Assembly (NCBI RefSeq): GCF_004345605.1
Contig: NZ_SLVY01000010.1
Coordinates: 124,001-188,000, forward strand
From: Rhodococcus sp. SMB37
GTDB lineage: Bacteria; Actinomycetota; Actinomycetes; Mycobacteriales; Mycobacteriaceae
Reading direction: 5' to 3'
DNA: 64,000 nucleotides
A program made the translations under genes and the position numbers. A model generated the notes under the pieces. That model was given only the letters and a program-made list of their open reading frames with translations. It did no database searches and was not told the DNA's origin. Positions 15,921 through 25,599 of this stretch are shown one piece after another (the first letter of the stretch is position 1; the number at the start of each line of letters is the position of its first letter).

Positions 15921-16789
15921 TACTTGCCCCCCTCGGCCGGACGTGCGCTTGCCGCCATCGACTTGGCATCCATGCCGCCGAGGGAGTCGGTGCCGACCTC
16001 GGCGTTGTACGAGTGCGCGAAGTGATGCAGACCGAAGACCGACTCCATGCCGTTGCGCATGCCCATCTGGTCCTCGCACTGGTTCACAGCGCGCTTGGTC
16101 AGGGCCAGGCCGAAGCGCGGCATCTCGGCGATGCGTCCGGCCAGCGCGAGCGTCTCGGTCTCGAGGTCGTCGCGCGTCACGACGCGGCTGACCATGCCCA
16201 CCTCGTAGGCTCGCTGCGCGGTGAACCGGTCGCCGGTGTAGAGGATCTCCTTCGCGAACCGGGTGCCCAGGATCCACGGGTGTGCGAAGTACTCGACACC
16301 CGGAATGCCCATGCGCACCACAGGATCGGAGAAGAACGCGTCGTCGGACGCGACGATGAGATCGCACACCCACGCGAGCATGAGGCCGCCGGCGATGCAG
16401 GCGCCCTGGACCATGGCGATGGTCGGCTTGGGGATCTCCCGCCAGCGGCGGCACATCCCGAGGTAGACCTCCATCTCGCGGGCATACCGCTGGTCGCCGC
16501 CCGGCTTGTCGACGTGGTCCCACCACATGACGGCCTTGTTGTCGTAGTGCACGTGGTGATCGCGACCGGGGGTGCCGAGGTCGTGGCCGGCGGAGAAGTG
16601 CTTGCCGTTGCCGGCGAGCACGATCACCTTCACCTCGTCGTCCGAGGTGGCCTTCTCGAAGGCGGCGTCGAGGGCGTAGGTCATCACCGAGTTCTGCGCG
16701 TTCCGGTAGTCCGGCCGGTTCAGTGTCACGATGGCAACGCCGTCACGCACCTCGTAGGTGACGACATCGGGCTCGAATGGGACGGTCAT
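15920..16789 (-). CDS. Enoyl-CoA hydratase/isomerase (crotonase) family
   Basis: This 289-residue crotonase-fold enzyme reads GVAIVTLNRPDYRNAQNS, has the oxyanion-hole segment LAGNGKHFSAGHDL and a second oxyanion/active-site segment VQGACIAGGLMLAWVCDLIV. A longer-than-usual insert around residues 75-105 is rich in His and Trp (GRDHHVHYDNKAVMWWDHV). Its ATG overlaps the fadD3 stop and its stop overlaps fadE31, so it is part of the operon. In M. tuberculosis fadD3 and fadE31 are adjacent without it, so it is an addition here. Hydration or retro-aldol-type steps on ring D intermediates are plausible roles. Confidence 0.85.
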   Translation of the reverse strand: MTVPFEPDVVTYEVRDGVAIVTLNRPDYRNAQNSVMTYALDAAFEKATSDDEVKVIVLAGNGKHFSAGHDLGTPGRDHHVHYDNKAVMWWDHVDKPGGDQRYAREMEVYLGMCRRWREIPKPTIAMVQGACIAGGLMLAWVCDLIVASDDAFFSDPVVRMGIPGVEYFAHPWILGTRFAKEILYTGDRFTAQRAYEVGMVSRVVTRDDLETETLALAGRIAEMPRFGLALTKRAVNQCEDQMGMRNGMESVFGLHHFAHSYNAEVGTDSLGGMDAKSMAASARPAEGGK

Positions 16790-18333
16790 GACTTCTCCTC
16801 ACGCAGAACGTTCTTCAGAACCTTGCCGGATGGATTGCGGGGTAGGTGATCGACGAATCGCACCGACCTCGGCCGTTTGAAGTTGGCCAGCTTTTCTTTG
16901 GAATACGCGATCACGTCGTCTTCGGTCGGCGAGCTTCCGTCCAGCGGGACCACGAACGCCCGGCCGACCTCACCCATGCGTTCGTCGGGGACGCCGATCA
17001 CCGCGACTTCGTGCACGCCGGGCATCGACAGCAGCGCCGCCTCGACCTCGGCAGGATAGACGTTGAAGCCGTTGCTGATGTACATGTCCTTGAGCCGGTC
17101 GGTGATGTCCAGATATCCGCGCTCGTCGAGGGTGCCGACATCGCCGGTGTGGAGCCAGCCGTCGGCGTCGATCGTCTTCGCCGTCGCTTCGGGGTCGTCG
17201 AGGTAGCCGAGCATCACATTCGGGCCGCGCAGCAGGATCTCGTCCTTCTCGCCGATGCGTACCTCGAAGTCGGCGGTCGCGCGCCCGGACGAGTTCGACA
17301 CGGTGACGGGGTCGTCGTCGGTGCGGCACATCGTCGCGACCACGGCTTCGGTCTGACCGTAGGCGGTGATCACCGCGTCGAAGTTGAGCTCGTTCTGCAT
17401 GCGTTCGACGAGCGAGACAGGGACGGGTGCCGCCCCGGTGACGGCGAGGCGAAGGTTGCTCAGGTCGAAGTCGCTGCGCCGGGGGTGATCGAGGATGTTC
17501 TGATAGATCGTGGGTGCGCCGGGAAGCACGCTGATGCGTTCGGCCGAGACCATCGCCATGACTTTCTCCACGTCGAACACCGCCATCGGGATCACGGTGG
17601 CGCCGGCAAGCAGGGCGGCCACGATCCCGGCCTTGTATCCGAAAGTGTGGAAGAACGGGTTGATGATCAGATAATTGTCGTCGGCGGTCAGTTCCGCGCA
17701 CTCGGTCCACGCCTGCGCGACTCCGATGGTCTGCCGCTGAGCGCTGAGTACGCCTTTGCTCTTACCCGTGGTGCCGGAGGTGAACAGGATGTCGGCGATG
17801 TCGTCCGGTCCGACGGCTGCGGCGCGGGCGTCGGCCTCGGTGCGGTAGGCGTCGGTGGCAGCCGAGAGGAAGTCGTCCCAGTCGAGGACTCCCTGAGCAG
17901 GAGTGTCGTTCCCGCTCACCGGGACCCGCACGACGGTGGGGACGGTGAGATCCGGCGCGGCCTCGCAGAACTGCGCGTAGCGATCGGCGCCGAGGAAGTC
18001 GCCCACCACGACGAGCGCGGCGGCATTCACGCGTTCGACGATGTCGGCCGCTTCGCTGCCGGTGTAGCGGGTGTTGATGGGAACGACGACGCCACCCGCC
18101 CAGTGCACACCGAGAGCTGCGATTTCCCAGTGGTACGTGTTCGGCGACCAGATCGCGACGCGCGCACCGGGTTCGAGGCCACGGGCGACGAGCGCTGCAG
18201 CGAAGTCCCGTACGTACGCGTGCAGTTGTGCAAAGGTCAGTCGAGTGTCGCCGTCGGCGATCGCGAGCCGGTCCGGCCGGTTGTCGGCGGCGTCGGCGAG
18301 GGCGGCCGGCGTGGTTCTCGGATGTGTGTTCAC
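16786..18333 (-). CDS. fadD3: HIP-CoA synthetase FadD3
   Basis: This 515-residue acyl-adenylate-forming ligase has the P-loop motif ILFTSGTTGKSKGVLS, the A5 motif ITAYGQTEA, the A7 motif LHTGDVGTLDERGYLDI and the terminal lysine motif NPSGKVLKNVL. In the KstR2 pathway FadD3 activates the C/D-ring propionate (HIP, formerly HIPA) left after removal of rings A/B and the side chain. It is the first gene of the leftward operon, divergent from fadE30, and the shared 44-base interval is filled by a palindromic operator. Order and context give the name; the family alone would not. Confidence 0.87.
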   Translation of the reverse strand: MNTHPRTTPAALADAADNRPDRLAIADGDTRLTFAQLHAYVRDFAAALVARGLEPGARVAIWSPNTYHWEIAALGVHWAGGVVVPINTRYTGSEAADIVERVNAAALVVVGDFLGADRYAQFCEAAPDLTVPTVVRVPVSGNDTPAQGVLDWDDFLSAATDAYRTEADARAAAVGPDDIADILFTSGTTGKSKGVLSAQRQTIGVAQAWTECAELTADDNYLIINPFFHTFGYKAGIVAALLAGATVIPMAVFDVEKVMAMVSAERISVLPGAPTIYQNILDHPRRSDFDLSNLRLAVTGAAPVPVSLVERMQNELNFDAVITAYGQTEAVVATMCRTDDDPVTVSNSSGRATADFEVRIGEKDEILLRGPNVMLGYLDDPEATAKTIDADGWLHTGDVGTLDERGYLDITDRLKDMYISNGFNVYPAEVEAALLSMPGVHEVAVIGVPDERMGEVGRAFVVPLDGSSPTEDDVIAYSKEKLANFKRPRSVRFVDHLPRNPSGKVLKNVLREEKS

Positions 18334-18340
18334 TGAGCTC

Positions 18341-18364
18341 CCTACCTAGCAATTGCTTGGTAGG
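18341..18364. promoter_or_regulatory. Candidate KstR2 operator between fadD3 and fadE30
   Basis: A 24-base near-perfect palindrome (left arm CCTACCTAGC, spacer AATT, right arm GCTTGGTAGG; one mismatch) occupies the divergent control region. A close relative lies upstream of echA20 at 33108-33125. The regulator encoded at 20423 is the obvious candidate ligand-responsive repressor. Confidence 0.75.
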
Positions 18365-18377
18365 TTATCGTACAGAC

Positions 18378-19586
18378 GTGCAAGAGAGCGAGAGCCTGGA
18401 AAATACCGAGTACGCGGCCACCGTGCGGGCGTGGCTCGACGAGAACCTGACCGGCGAATTCGCTGCGCTCAGGGGCAAGGGCGGGCCCGGCAGCGAGCAC
18501 GAGTTCTTCGAACAACGACTCGCGTGGGATCGCCACCTCGCCGAGGCCGGGTGGACCTGCATCGGCTGGCCCACCGAATACGGCGGACGTGGTGCCACCA
18601 TGGAGGAGAGAGTCACCTTCCACACCGAGTACGCGAAGGCCGACGCGCCCGCCCGTGTGAACCACCTCGGTGAAGAACTGCTCGGCCCCACCCTCATCGC
18701 GTTCGGGACCGAGGAGCAGAAGCAGCGCTTCCTTCCCGGCATCCGCAACGTCACCGAACTGTGGGCCCAGGGTTACTCCGAGCCGGGCGCCGGATCCGAC
18801 CTCGCCAACGTCTCGACCACGGCGCGGCTCGAGGACGGCAAGTGGGTCATCAACGGTCAGAAGGTGTGGACATCCCTCGCGCACGTCGCGCAGTGGGCGT
18901 TCGTGATCGCGCGCACCGAACCTGGCTCGACTCGCCACAAGGGCCTGAGTTTCCTGCTCGTTCCGCTCGACCAGCCCGGCGTCACCGTCCGGCCGATCCA
19001 GCAGCTCACCGGCACCTCCGAGTTCAATGAGGTCTTCTTCGATGATGCGGTGACCGACGCGAGCCTCGTCGTCGGTGAACCGGGCGCCGGGTGGAAGGTC
19101 GCGATGGGTCTGCTGACCTTCGAACGCGGCGTCTCCACGCTCGGCCAGCAGATCGGGTTCGCCAGGGAACTCGACGGTGTCGTCGACCTCGCGCGGGCCA
19201 ACGGATCCCTCGACGACCCCAACATTCGCGAGAAGATCGCCCGCGCCCGCGTCGGGCTGCGGGTGATGCGCGCCCACGCGCTCCGCACGCTCGGTGACGC
19301 CGACCCCGGCCAGGCCTCGGTGGCCAAGCTGCTGTGGGCCAACTGGCACCGCGACCTCGGAGTCCTCGCGATGGAGGCGCAGGGTGCCGCGTCGCTGATC
19401 GGACCCGACCACGATCATGCGGGCACACCGTCGAACATCACCGACCCGGAACACCTCGAGCTCGCCGAATGGCAGCGGCTGTTCCTGTTCACCCGCGCCG
19501 ACACCATCTACGGCGGATCCAACGAGGTCCAACGCAACGTCATCGCCGAGCGGGTGCTCGGCCTACCCCGAGAGGCACGCGCATGA
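18378..19586 (+). CDS. fadE30: Acyl-CoA dehydrogenase FadE30
   Basis: This 402-residue acyl-CoA dehydrogenase has GWPTEYGGRGATMEERVTF, the loop QGYSEPGAGSDLANVSTTA, WVINGQKVWTSLAHVAQWA and the C-terminal ADTIYGGSNEVQRNVIAERVL. GTG 18378 is chosen; it lies 13 bases past the operator and has no Shine-Dalgarno site, so translation may be from a leaderless mRNA. In the steroid pathway FadE30 oxidises the HIP-derived CoA thioester early in ring C/D degradation. It overlaps ipdF by ATGA (19583-19586). Gene order fadE30-ipdF-kstR2-fadA6 matches M. tuberculosis apart from a PPE gene there. Confidence 0.88.
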   Translation: MQESESLENTEYAATVRAWLDENLTGEFAALRGKGGPGSEHEFFEQRLAWDRHLAEAGWTCIGWPTEYGGRGATMEERVTFHTEYAKADAPARVNHLGEELLGPTLIAFGTEEQKQRFLPGIRNVTELWAQGYSEPGAGSDLANVSTTARLEDGKWVINGQKVWTSLAHVAQWAFVIARTEPGSTRHKGLSFLLVPLDQPGVTVRPIQQLTGTSEFNEVFFDDAVTDASLVVGEPGAGWKVAMGLLTFERGVSTLGQQIGFARELDGVVDLARANGSLDDPNIREKIARARVGLRVMRAHALRTLGDADPGQASVAKLLWANWHRDLGVLAMEAQGAASLIGPDHDHAGTPSNITDPEHLELAEWQRLFLFTRADTIYGGSNEVQRNVIAERVLGLPREARA

Positions 19587-20383
19587 CCACCTCACCCCTG
19601 TCGGTTCCCCCGGTAGAAACCCCGGGCCACGGATTGCTCACCGGCAAGAAGGTCGTCGTCACCGCGGCCGCCGGGACGGGCATCGGCTTCTCGTCCGCCC
19701 GACGTGCCCTGCTCGAGGGCGCCGACGTGCTAGTCTCCGACTTCCACGAGCGTCGCCTCGGGGAAGCCGCAGACAAGCTCGCCGCGGAGTTCCCCGAGCA
19801 GCAGGTGCACTCCATCGTGTGCGATGTGTCGTCCACCGAGCAGGTCGACGCGCTCATCGCCGGTGCTGCCGAGAAACTCGGCCGCATCGACACGCTGATC
19901 AACAATGCCGGTCTCGGAGGTGAGACCCCCGTCGTCGACATGACCGACGAGCAGTGGGATCGCGTCCTCGACGTCACCCTCACCAGCACCTTCCGTGCGA
20001 CGCGCGCTGCGCTGCGCTACTTCAGGTCAGCCGGCCACGGCGGCGTCCTCGTCAACAACGCCTCCGTCCTCGGGTGGCGTGCCCAGCATTCGCAGGCGCA
20101 CTACGCCGCCGCGAAGGCCGGTGTCATGGCCCTCACCCGCTGCTCGGCGATCGAGGCCGCGGAGTACGGAGTGCGGATCAACGCTGTCGCCCCGTCCATC
20201 GCGCGCCACGCCTTCCTCGCGAAGGTCACCAGCGAGGAACTGCTCGACAAGCTGGCCTCCGACGAAGCGTACGGTCGTGCGGCGGAGGTGTGGGAGATTG
20301 CGGCGACGATTGCGATGCTGGCGAGCGACTACACCACCTATCTGACCGGTGAGATCGTGTCGATCTCCTCGCAGCGGGCCTAA
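19583..20383 (+). CDS. ipdF: Short-chain dehydrogenase IpdF
   Basis: This 266-residue SDR has the cofactor motif TAAAGTGIGFSSARRAL, INNAGLGGETP and the catalytic pair in HYAAAKAG (YxxxK). SVLGWRAQHS supplies the usual Ser before the Tyr. In M. tuberculosis IpdF acts with IpdC on the hydroxylated HIP-CoA intermediates of ring C/D breakdown. ATG 19583 overlaps the fadE30 stop; the following kstR2 gene starts 39 bases further on. Regulation through the palindrome upstream of fadE30 is likely. Confidence 0.85.
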   Translation: MTTSPLSVPPVETPGHGLLTGKKVVVTAAAGTGIGFSSARRALLEGADVLVSDFHERRLGEAADKLAAEFPEQQVHSIVCDVSSTEQVDALIAGAAEKLGRIDTLINNAGLGGETPVVDMTDEQWDRVLDVTLTSTFRATRAALRYFRSAGHGGVLVNNASVLGWRAQHSQAHYAAAKAGVMALTRCSAIEAAEYGVRINAVAPSIARHAFLAKVTSEELLDKLASDEAYGRAAEVWEIAATIAMLASDYTTYLTGEIVSISSQRA

Positions 20384-20422
20384 TAGTTCGACAGGGCCAG
20401 AAGTTCGAAAGGCTTTCCTTCC

Positions 20423-21031
20423 ATGACCCCACCTCGCGACGACTCAGCGAAGACCGGCCGCCGCGCCGAACTGCTCCACATCGCGGCCGACCTCTTCGCG
20501 TCACGCGGTGTCCGCGCCACCACGGTCCGGGACATCGCCGACGCCGCGGGGATCCTCTCGGGCAGCCTCTACCACCACTTCGACTCGAAGGAGTCGATGG
20601 TCGACGAGATCCTGCGAGGTTTCCTCGACGACCTGTTCGATCGGTACCGCAAGATCGTGGCTGCCGGCCTCGACCCCCGCGCGACGCTCGAAGCGCTCGT
20701 CACCACGTCCTACGAATCGATCGACCGATCGCATGCCGCGGTCGCGATCTACCAGGACGAGGCCAAGCACCTCGACGGCGACAGGTTCTCCTACATCGCC
20801 GAGCTCAACACCGAGTTCCGCGCACTGTGGTCGGGGGTGCTCGAGCGTGGAATCTCCGAAGGCTCATTCCGGCCCGACGTGGACGTCGACGTCGTCTTCC
20901 GTTTTCTCCGCGACACGGTGTGGGTCGCGGTGCGCTGGTATCGGCCGGGCGGAGCGCTCAGTGTCGAACAAGTTGCGCAGCAGTACCTTTCCATCGTTCT
21001 CGATGGACTGTCGAACCCGAACCCCGCATAA
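20423..21031 (+). CDS. kstR2: TetR-family regulator KstR2
   Basis: This 202-residue TetR repressor has an N-terminal helix-turn-helix (LLHIAADLFASRGVRATTVR, GSLYHHFDSKESMVDEIL) and a helical ligand-binding domain with AVAIYQDEAKHLDGDRF. KstR2 represses the C/D-ring genes and is released by the HIP-CoA thioester in Mycobacterium and Rhodococcus. Its position between ipdF and fadA6 and its length fit KstR2. Two matching palindromes at 18341 and 33108 sit in the promoters expected to be its targets. It has no operator of its own directly upstream and is probably transcribed from the fadE30 promoter. Confidence 0.88.
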   Translation: MTPPRDDSAKTGRRAELLHIAADLFASRGVRATTVRDIADAAGILSGSLYHHFDSKESMVDEILRGFLDDLFDRYRKIVAAGLDPRATLEALVTTSYESIDRSHAAVAIYQDEAKHLDGDRFSYIAELNTEFRALWSGVLERGISEGSFRPDVDVDVVFRFLRDTVWVAVRWYRPGGALSVEQVAQQYLSIVLDGLSNPNPA

Positions 21032-21040
21032 GGAGCAACA

Positions 21041-22189
<1,149 letters not shown>

Positions 22190-22210
22190 GTTCGGCTGCT
22201 CGACACTACT

Positions 22211-22274
22211 CGCGCGCCCGTCAGTTTCCCGCGGCTGCAATCGCAGCCGCGGGGAGCGGACGGGCGCGCGTTTT
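22211..22274 (+). terminator. Nested hairpin terminator after fadA6
   Basis: An outer stem (CGCGCGCCCGTC with GACGGGCGCGCG) encloses an inner stem (CCGCGGCTGC, AATC loop, GCAGCCGCGG), and TTTT follows at 22271. This is a textbook intrinsic terminator for the fadE30-fadA6 operon. Confidence 0.9.
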
Positions 22275-22313
22275 CTCTGGGCCGGTGCGACGACGAGGTC
22301 TACCCTCGAATGT

Positions 22314-22583
22314 ATGTGCCGGAACATCACGGAGCTTCGCGGGCTCGAGCCGGTAGCGACCGCCGAGGAAATCGAGGCGGCCGCTCGGCAATACGTCCGC
22401 AAGGTCAGCGGAATTCATAAACTGTCCGATGCCACCCGCGAGCCGTTCGAGCAGGCCGTCGCGGAGGTCACCGCGACGACCACCAGACTGCTCGACCTCC
22501 TACCCGAGCGACGACAACCCCCACCGACCGTGCCACCTCTACGTCGTCCCGAAGTCCAGGCGAGGATCGCGGCGCGCGGCTGA
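22314..22583 (+). CDS. DUF2277-family small protein
   Basis: This 89-residue protein begins MCRNITELRGLEPVATAEE and has ARQYVRKVSGIHKLSDATRE, the conserved core of DUF2277, a small cytosolic family of unknown function common in actinobacteria. The C-terminal 25 residues are Pro/Arg-rich. It stands alone after the fadA6 terminator. No functional link to the steroid genes is evident. Confidence 0.85.
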   Translation: MCRNITELRGLEPVATAEEIEAAARQYVRKVSGIHKLSDATREPFEQAVAEVTATTTRLLDLLPERRQPPPTVPPLRRPEVQARIAARG

Positions 22584-22630
22584 CGTTCTTCTGTAAGCGG
22601 GCGCGCCGACCTTCGATGCCATCCCAGACC

Positions 22631-24637
22631 TCATCGCACGACGGGGAGCGTCACGTAGCTGGGCGTGGACGGATCGAGTTCGACGTGTTGGGGAGCAAGC
22701 TTGCTGTCGTGCAGCATCGGGCCGAGCGGCAGCGATCGCGGAATGCTCGACGCGTACACGTCGAGCCGGATGCGGTGACCGGGCTGCAGAATCGCGTCGG
22801 TGGGAATCATGCTGATGTCGAGGCGGGTGGGCTGACCGGGCACGACCGGTTGGTGTGTGTCGAGCGTGAGGTACGGGTGGGCCTGCGCGTAGTCGCCCGA
22901 CTCGGTGAACGTGCTCTTCGAATCGTCGATTGCGCGCAAAGAAGCAACCAGGGATCCGGTCGACAGCACCGTGGAGCGGCCATCGGGGGCAACATCGTTG
23001 ATCGACACCGACCAGAAGCCGTCCGGGTTGTCGAGCACGGTGTTCAGATGCAGATTGATCGGTCCGGACAGCGCAGTCGGCTCTGACACTGGCTCGGACG
23101 TGAAGGTCAGGCCTTCCGCCTCGTTGAAGCGCGCGTCCTTCGTGCAATTCGATCCGAGGAGAACTGCGATACCCGCGGTGCCCTGCGCGGCCTCCCTCGA
23201 ACACACCCCGCGCAGACCGGGCGCGACAGTGAGGCGTGCCGATGTATCCGGCGGGGTCGGCTGCAGGCTTCCGTCGTGGACCGCGTGCGCGGCGCTGCCG
23301 CTCGATGCCGTCGACAGATACATCCGCTGGTACCCGACACCTGTGCGCGGGAATTGGTCGGTGGTGGTCCAGCCGCCGCCTTGCTGCAGAAGCGTCACCG
23401 GCCCGTACCCGGTGATGCCGTTGTCGATGTCCTTGAGCCAGTGGTCGAACCAGGCGCGCTGTAACGCCACCATCGTCGGCGGGTGACCGGGTGTGCCGAA
23501 GCCTTCGCCGAGCACGGCGTGGTACCCGTCGCCCATCACAAGCTGCTTGTTGCCGGGGGACACCGGAATCGAGTTGTAGATCTCGGGCTCGCTGTTGGCG
23601 AAGATGTCGTGCCAGTTGCCGAACACGAAGGTGGGTACTTCGACGGCGTCGAGATCGGCTTGTCGTTCCTGGTAGAACGAGCCGTCCTGCGCGACTTCGA
23701 GGGCATCGGGGGAGACGCCCTCGATCGTCGGTGCGGTGAGCGCTTCGACGAGTTCGGGGATCTTGGTGAACGGATCGGCCATGCGGTCGCGGAGCCATTG
23801 CGCATCGAATCTGCCCTGCAACAGCGCTTCGACGTCGGGTACCCATTTGAGTCCGTTGACGAGGCCGAGCCACGCCGGCATGAATCCGACGCCGATCGCA
23901 CCGCCGGTGCCGACGATGTCGCGGAGGAGGTCGTTGCCGGGTTCGACCGCGAATACCGCGTCGAGTTCGGCGGGCCGGTGTCCTGCGGCCTGGATCTGAT
24001 TGATCGCCGAATACGACACGCCGGTAGTGCCGATGCGGCCGTTGGACCACGGCTGCGCCGCGACCCAGTCGATGACCTCGACGGTGTCCTGTTGTTCGCG
24101 AGGTCCGAGCACGTCCCACTGACCCTGGGAGAAGCCCGTACCGCGGACGTCGACGATCACCTGGGTGTAGCCGTTCTGCACGAGGTCGCGGTTGAGGCCG
24201 AAGACGCGTCCGAGCTGTGCCGCGGGTGCGGCAAGTTCTGTGATTCCGTCGAACGGGACGTCGAGATTCAGGACGGTCCCGAGGTCTTCTACGAGCGGTT
24301 GGAGCGTGGGGTCCTCCATCGCGACGGACGCGAGCGTCGACAGGAGTTTGGTGTACGGCGTGAGGTTGAGAACCACTGGGGTCTGCTCGCCGACCGGTGT
24401 CCCGTCTGCCTTGGCTGGGCGGAACACGTTCGCGCGGAGGATCGTTCCGTCGCTGAGGGTGATCGGAACGTCCCACTCGACTGCGGTGTTCGGATAGGCG
24501 TCGGGCGCATCGACTACTTCCTGCCACCCGGCTGCGTCGGCTCCACCCGACGGATCGGCAGCGGCCGGCGGTGCGAGCGCGACCGCGGTCGCGCTCGCCG
24601 CTGCCAGGACGACAGCACTCATGAAGCGTCTTCTCAC
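22631..24637 (-). CDS. Secreted CocE/NonD-family alpha/beta hydrolase
   Basis: This 668-residue hydrolase has an N-terminal Sec signal (MRRRFMSAVVLAAASATAVALAPPAAA, cleavage after about residue 27). The X-Pro dipeptidyl-peptidase S15/CocE catalytic domain has the nucleophile at about Ser208 in GTTGVSYSAI and DVRGTGFSQGQWD just before it. A C-terminal jelly-roll domain follows (PGLRGVCSREA..., RIRLDVYASSIPRSL). It should cleave esters or acyl-dipeptides outside the membrane. It is transcribed alone, convergent with the DUF2277 gene. The substrate is unknown; a steroid-ester role is possible only by proximity. Confidence 0.87.
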   Translation of the reverse strand: MRRRFMSAVVLAAASATAVALAPPAAADPSGGADAAGWQEVVDAPDAYPNTAVEWDVPITLSDGTILRANVFRPAKADGTPVGEQTPVVLNLTPYTKLLSTLASVAMEDPTLQPLVEDLGTVLNLDVPFDGITELAAPAAQLGRVFGLNRDLVQNGYTQVIVDVRGTGFSQGQWDVLGPREQQDTVEVIDWVAAQPWSNGRIGTTGVSYSAINQIQAAGHRPAELDAVFAVEPGNDLLRDIVGTGGAIGVGFMPAWLGLVNGLKWVPDVEALLQGRFDAQWLRDRMADPFTKIPELVEALTAPTIEGVSPDALEVAQDGSFYQERQADLDAVEVPTFVFGNWHDIFANSEPEIYNSIPVSPGNKQLVMGDGYHAVLGEGFGTPGHPPTMVALQRAWFDHWLKDIDNGITGYGPVTLLQQGGGWTTTDQFPRTGVGYQRMYLSTASSGSAAHAVHDGSLQPTPPDTSARLTVAPGLRGVCSREAAQGTAGIAVLLGSNCTKDARFNEAEGLTFTSEPVSEPTALSGPINLHLNTVLDNPDGFWSVSINDVAPDGRSTVLSTGSLVASLRAIDDSKSTFTESGDYAQAHPYLTLDTHQPVVPGQPTRLDISMIPTDAILQPGHRIRLDVYASSIPRSLPLGPMLHDSKLAPQHVELDPSTPSYVTLPVVR

Positions 24638-24763
24638 CTTGTATTCCCCCCGTACCGCCAGTAACAGCTTTCGGCAACGTTAACCGTCGGTAATTCCCAG
24701 GTCAACGATGTGCACGCGTCGGTGTACCGATTTGTGGATTATCACTGAGGTATCTTTCGCAGC

Positions 24764-25510
24764 GTGATGGTGGGAAAGAACTGGTTCGATCGTGGTGGTC
24801 AGGCTTACGCGCAGTTTCGTCCCGAGTATCCGGCGGAGCTCGCGGAGGTCCTCGCGTCCCTTGCTCCGACGACCGATCTCGCGGTCGATGTCGGATGTGG
24901 AAACGGCCAGCTGACGGTGCAGCTCGCATCCCATTTCGATGCCGTGATCGGAGTCGATCCCAGTGCCGATCAGATCGCGAACGCCAGGCTCCATGGCAGG
25001 GTCCGCTACGTTCAGGCGCCCGCCGAGAATCTTCCCGTGCCGAAGCGGAGGGCCGGCCTGATCACTGCTGCGCAGGCCGCGCACTGGTTCGACCGTCCGG
25101 CGTTCTACAACGAGGTACGGCGGATCGCGGTCGATGATGCTGTTCTGGCGTTGGTCAGCTACGGGGTGATGCACCTCGCCGCCGATCTCGACGATCGGTT
25201 CCAGCACTTCTACCGGACCGAGATCGGCCCGTACTGGCCGGAGGAACGCAACCTCGTCGACAGCGGGTACGCCGACATCGACTTTCCGTTCGAGGAGCGC
25301 CCGGCTCCACCGATGCAAATCCGCAAACAGTGGGATCTGAACGGCATGCTGGGCTATATCTCGACGTGGTCGGCGGTCCGAAAGGTCGTGGAGGCGGGCA
25401 AGTCCGAGGTCCTGGACTCCTTTGCAGCCGACCTGACGGAACTGTGGGGTGATCCTGCAGCAACGCGGGAGGTTGTGTGGCCGATCAACATGCGACTCGG
25501 GATCGTCTGA
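24764..25510 (+). CDS. Class I SAM-dependent methyltransferase
   Basis: This 248-residue methyltransferase has motif I in LAVDVGCGNGQLTVQLA, the acidic residue after strand 2 in VIGVDPSADQI, and VQAPAENLPVP. It resembles methyltransf_11 proteins such as the yeast Tmt1/UbiE-like group. The start is GTG 24764 or the following ATG 24767. It is divergent from the secreted hydrolase and ends before a strong hairpin. No partner suggests a substrate. Confidence 0.85.
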   Translation: MMVGKNWFDRGGQAYAQFRPEYPAELAEVLASLAPTTDLAVDVGCGNGQLTVQLASHFDAVIGVDPSADQIANARLHGRVRYVQAPAENLPVPKRRAGLITAAQAAHWFDRPAFYNEVRRIAVDDAVLALVSYGVMHLAADLDDRFQHFYRTEIGPYWPEERNLVDSGYADIDFPFEERPAPPMQIRKQWDLNGMLGYISTWSAVRKVVEAGKSEVLDSFAADLTELWGDPAATREVVWPINMRLGIV

Positions 25511-25527
25511 CTTTCCTCCTGTCGTGC

Positions 25528-25560
25528 GGGTTCCCGTTGGTTCTGAACCAACGGGAACCC
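25528..25560. terminator. Bidirectional hairpin between convergent genes
   Basis: A perfect 15-base stem (GGGTTCCCGTTGGTT and its complement) with a CTG loop lies between the methyltransferase and the peptide-binding lipoprotein gene. Confidence 0.8.
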
Positions 25561-25599
25561 CGACAAGTGGAGGAAACCTTGCCCCGAGGCAAGAAACTT

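Noticed and set aside
22694-22705. Perfect palindrome AGCAAGCTTGCT, similar to KstR2 half-sites
   Set aside because: It lies within the coding region of the secreted hydrolase near its 3' end and lacks the spacing of the two promoter elements.
22539-24677. Leftward open frame of 712 codons overlapping the secreted hydrolase
   Set aside because: Composition is Arg/Gly/Pro-rich with no motifs; the hydrolase in the neighbouring frame has a signal peptide and catalytic motifs.
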